Source: CAYXUW01 sp964468375
GTDB taxonomy: Bacteria > Planctomycetota > Phycisphaerae > Sedimentisphaerales > Anaerobacaceae
DNA: 15,837 bases
Direction: 5' to 3'
Assembly (NCBI GenBank): GCA_964468375.1
Contig: CAYXUW010000056.1
Coordinates: 1 to 15,837 of the forward strand
Shown: in pieces, positions 13,900 through 15,837 of the stretch
Numbering within the stretch: position 1 is the stretch's first letter
How the letters are laid out: every line of letters starts with the position of its first letter
Position numbers and translations under genes: made by a program
Notes under the pieces: generated by a model
Told to the model about the DNA's origin: nothing
Database searches by the model: none
What the model saw: only the letters and a program-made list of their open reading frames with translations

Positions 13900-15837
13900 T
13901 TACTCTTTTCCTGTCTTACATTCCAACTTCGCAAGTTGCTCCATCAAAGCATACCTATGGGCCGCATCGCCTTTCGCAAGCTCAAGCAACTTCGCCGCTG
14001 CTTCCGGCTTTGATTGCTTTAATGTCCTGTAACGATTTTCACCATAAGCATACTCTTCAAAGCTAAGCGAAGGAGCTTTAGAATCAAGCTGCAATGGATT
14101 TTTGCCCTGTTCTTTAAGCCGCGGGTCAAATCTGTACAACGGCCAATGACCGCAATCAACCGCCTTCTTCTGTTCCTGGTAGCCCGCTGTCATATTGATT
14201 CCGTGAGCAATACAGTGTGCATAGGCAATTATAAGCGAAGGCCCGGCGTAGTTTTCCGCCTCGACAAATGCTTTGACCGCCTGGTTTTGGTTCGCACCAA
14301 TCGCAACCTTGGCAACATAAATATTACCATAGACCATAGCCATAAGCCCGAGGTCTTTCTTGGGAGCCGGTTTGCCAGCCGCCGCGAATTTGGCTACTGC
14401 TGCTCTCGGTGTAGATTTGGACATCTGCCCTCCAGTATTGGAATATACCTCCGTATCGAGAACAAGCACATTAACATCGTTACCGCTGGCAAGAACATGG
14501 TCCAAACCACCGTACCCAATATCGTAGGCCCAGCCATCACCTCCAAGCGCCCAGACAGATTTGCGAACGAGATAATCCGTGACATCCAAAAGCTTTTTAC
14601 AATCCGCACAACCACTCTTCTTGCATTGTTCTTTGAGTTTAGCAACACGCTCCCGCTGCTGTTCAATCGCCTCCTGCGCCGGCTCGTTAGCCAATGCAGC
14701 CGTTTTGATTTCTTCCGCTAGTCCTTTATCGACACAGCCGCTGTTCGCAACCACATCCAGATAATGAAGCGCGTTCGCCTTGAACTCGTTGACCGTCAAC
14801 CGCATGCCCATAGCAAACTCGGCATTATCTTCGAACAAGCTGTTACTCCAAATAGGCCCCCTGCCGTCCGACCTCTTTCTATAAGGTGTTGTTGGCAAAT
14901 TACCGCCGTATATTGACGAACAACCCGTAGCATTTCCAATCATAGCCCTGTCGCCGAAGAGCTGGGTAAGCAGCTTCACATAAGCAGTCTCCCCGCAGCC
15001 GGCACAGGCACCGGAATATTCGAACAAGGGCTGAATCAGCTGGCTTCCCTTTACAGTATCGAACTTGAAAAGTTTCGGGTCCGTATTTGGAACCGAGAGA
15101 AAGTATTCGTAATTCTCACGTTCACTGCCGCGAATCGGTTCCTGCAAAACCATATTGATTGCTTTCTTACCCGTCGGCTCTTTGTTCTCGTCTTTTTGTT
15201 CAGCAGGACAATTAATCACACAGGCGCCGCATCCGGTGCAATCCTCCGGCGCAACCTGAACGGTAAACTTCATACCGGCGAAGTCTTTACCTTTCGCATC
15301 AGCACTCTTAAAAGTCTTTGGAGCATCTTTGAGATATTTCTCTTCGTACGCTTTTATCCTTATAGCAGCATGGGGACAAATAAAAGAACATCTGCCGCAC
15401 TGGATACAAACATCCGGCTCCCATTGAGGGATATTAACGCCGACGTTGCGTTTTTCATACTGGGTCGTTCCGCTTGGGAACTTACCATCAGGCGGCATTT
15501 TGCTAACCGGCAATTTATCCCCACGAAAAGCGATAAGCTCACCTGTTACCTCCTTCACAAAATCAGGAGCATCATCAGGAACCGGCGGACGCATCTTTAT
15601 CTTACTGGTAACCTTATCAGGAATTTTAACTTCATAAATTCTCTCTAAAGCTCCTTCAACAGCAGCGTTATTCATCTGAACGACTTTTTCTCCCTTTCTG
15701 CCGTAGGTTTTCTTAATCGCGTCCTGAATCTCCTTAACCGCAGCGTCCTGAGAAATGATATTGCTTATCTTGAAGAACGCCACCTGCATAATCGTATTGA
15801 TTCTGGCGCCAAGACCTATCTCCTGTGCAAGCGAAAT
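13900..15837 (-). CDS. Pyruvate:ferredoxin (flavodoxin) oxidoreductase, C-terminal part
   Basis: This enzyme converts pyruvate and CoA to acetyl-CoA and CO2 and reduces ferredoxin or flavodoxin, a central step of anaerobic metabolism. The frame is open to the window edge, so the 645 visible residues are roughly the last half of a single-chain enzyme usually near 1,180 residues. The ATG at 15789 is internal, since upstream codons (GARINTI) match the family. Two ferredoxin-type clusters are complete: C144, C147, C150, C154 and C200, C203, C206, C210. The thiamine-diphosphate domain carries GDG at 433-435 and EVYSNTGGQ near 463-471. Cys 278, 281, 306 and 542 correspond to the ligands of the cluster next to the cofactor; the 28-residue step from the first to the third equals that in the Desulfovibrio africanus enzyme. 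Separate in function from the operon downstream. Confidence 0.95.
   Translation of the reverse strand: MSLAQEIGLGARINTIMQVAFFKISNIISQDAAVKEIQDAIKKTYGRKGEKVVQMNNAAVEGALERIYEVKIPDKVTSKIKMRPPVPDDAPDFVKEVTGELIAFRGDKLPVSKMPPDGKFPSGTTQYEKRNVGVNIPQWEPDVCIQCGRCSFICPHAAIRIKAYEEKYLKDAPKTFKSADAKGKDFAGMKFTVQVAPEDCTGCGACVINCPAEQKDENKEPTGKKAINMVLQEPIRGSERENYEYFLSVPNTDPKLFKFDTVKGSQLIQPLFEYSGACAGCGETAYVKLLTQLFGDRAMIGNATGCSSIYGGNLPTTPYRKRSDGRGPIWSNSLFEDNAEFAMGMRLTVNEFKANALHYLDVVANSGCVDKGLAEEIKTAALANEPAQEAIEQQRERVAKLKEQCKKSGCADCKKLLDVTDYLVRKSVWALGGDGWAYDIGYGGLDHVLASGNDVNVLVLDTEVYSNTGGQMSKSTPRAAVAKFAAAGKPAPKKDLGLMAMVYGNIYVAKVAIGANQNQAVKAFVEAENYAGPSLIIAYAHCIAHGINMTAGYQEQKKAVDCGHWPLYRFDPRLKEQGKNPLQLDSKAPSLSFEEYAYGENRYRTLKQSKPEAAAKLLELAKGDAAHRYALMEQLAKLECKTGKE

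Noticed and set aside
14146..14721. 191-codon frame on the plus strand
   Set aside because: Antisense to the thiamine-binding domain of the oxidoreductase, which is unmistakable.
1..15837. tRNA, rRNA, CRISPR array, insertion sequence, prophage or defence genes
   Set aside because: Looked for on both strands; no cloverleaf, regular spacer-repeat array, transposase or phage protein was found.

Overview
This window most likely comes from an anaerobic member of the Planctomycetota, perhaps a Phycisphaerae or Sedimentisphaerales-like lineage. This is inferred from the gene content: an exosortase with EpsI, a PEGA lipoprotein and a pyruvate:ferredoxin oxidoreductase. The repeat-rich spacer at the left also fits my memory of such genomes. 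No rRNA or marker gene fixes the taxonomy.

Layout: (1) 1-873 is a gene-poor spacer with phased T-tracts, three hairpins, a good sigma70-type promoter at 462-489, a folded stretch and a weak terminator-like hairpin at 796-818. Together these could define an unannotated RNA of about 320 nt. (2) 874-1278 (+) encodes a small PEGA-domain lipoprotein. (3) 1289-13340 (-) is a compact operon, read right to left: polysaccharide export lipoprotein (Wza/SLBB family), exosortase, EpsI-family protein, a giant 1630-residue membrane-anchored TPR protein, a Wzz/BY-kinase fusion and a WbpP-like NDP-sugar epimerase. (4) 13341-13899 is an AT-rich leader region with a candidate promoter and a 13-codon ORF behind a strong Shine-Dalgarno sequence. 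(5) 13900-15837 (-) is the C-terminal half of pyruvate:ferredoxin oxidoreductase, cut by the window edge.

Working model: the epimerase supplies a UDP-sugar, the Wzz/BY-kinase sets polymer length and controls export, and the Wza-like lipoprotein forms the outer-membrane exit. The exosortase and EpsI process proteins carrying C-terminal sorting tails in the inner membrane, linking protein sorting to exopolysaccharide. The TPR protein sits where exosortase loci often carry a TPR protein (PrsT in PEP-CTERM loci) and may be the periplasmic scaffold. Glycosyltransferases, flippase, polymerase and the sorted substrate proteins are not in the window. The points most worth checking are the candidate RNA at 496-818, the giant TPR protein, the disordered acidic insert in the export protein, the unresolved exosortase start, and three possible regulatory sites inside the operon.
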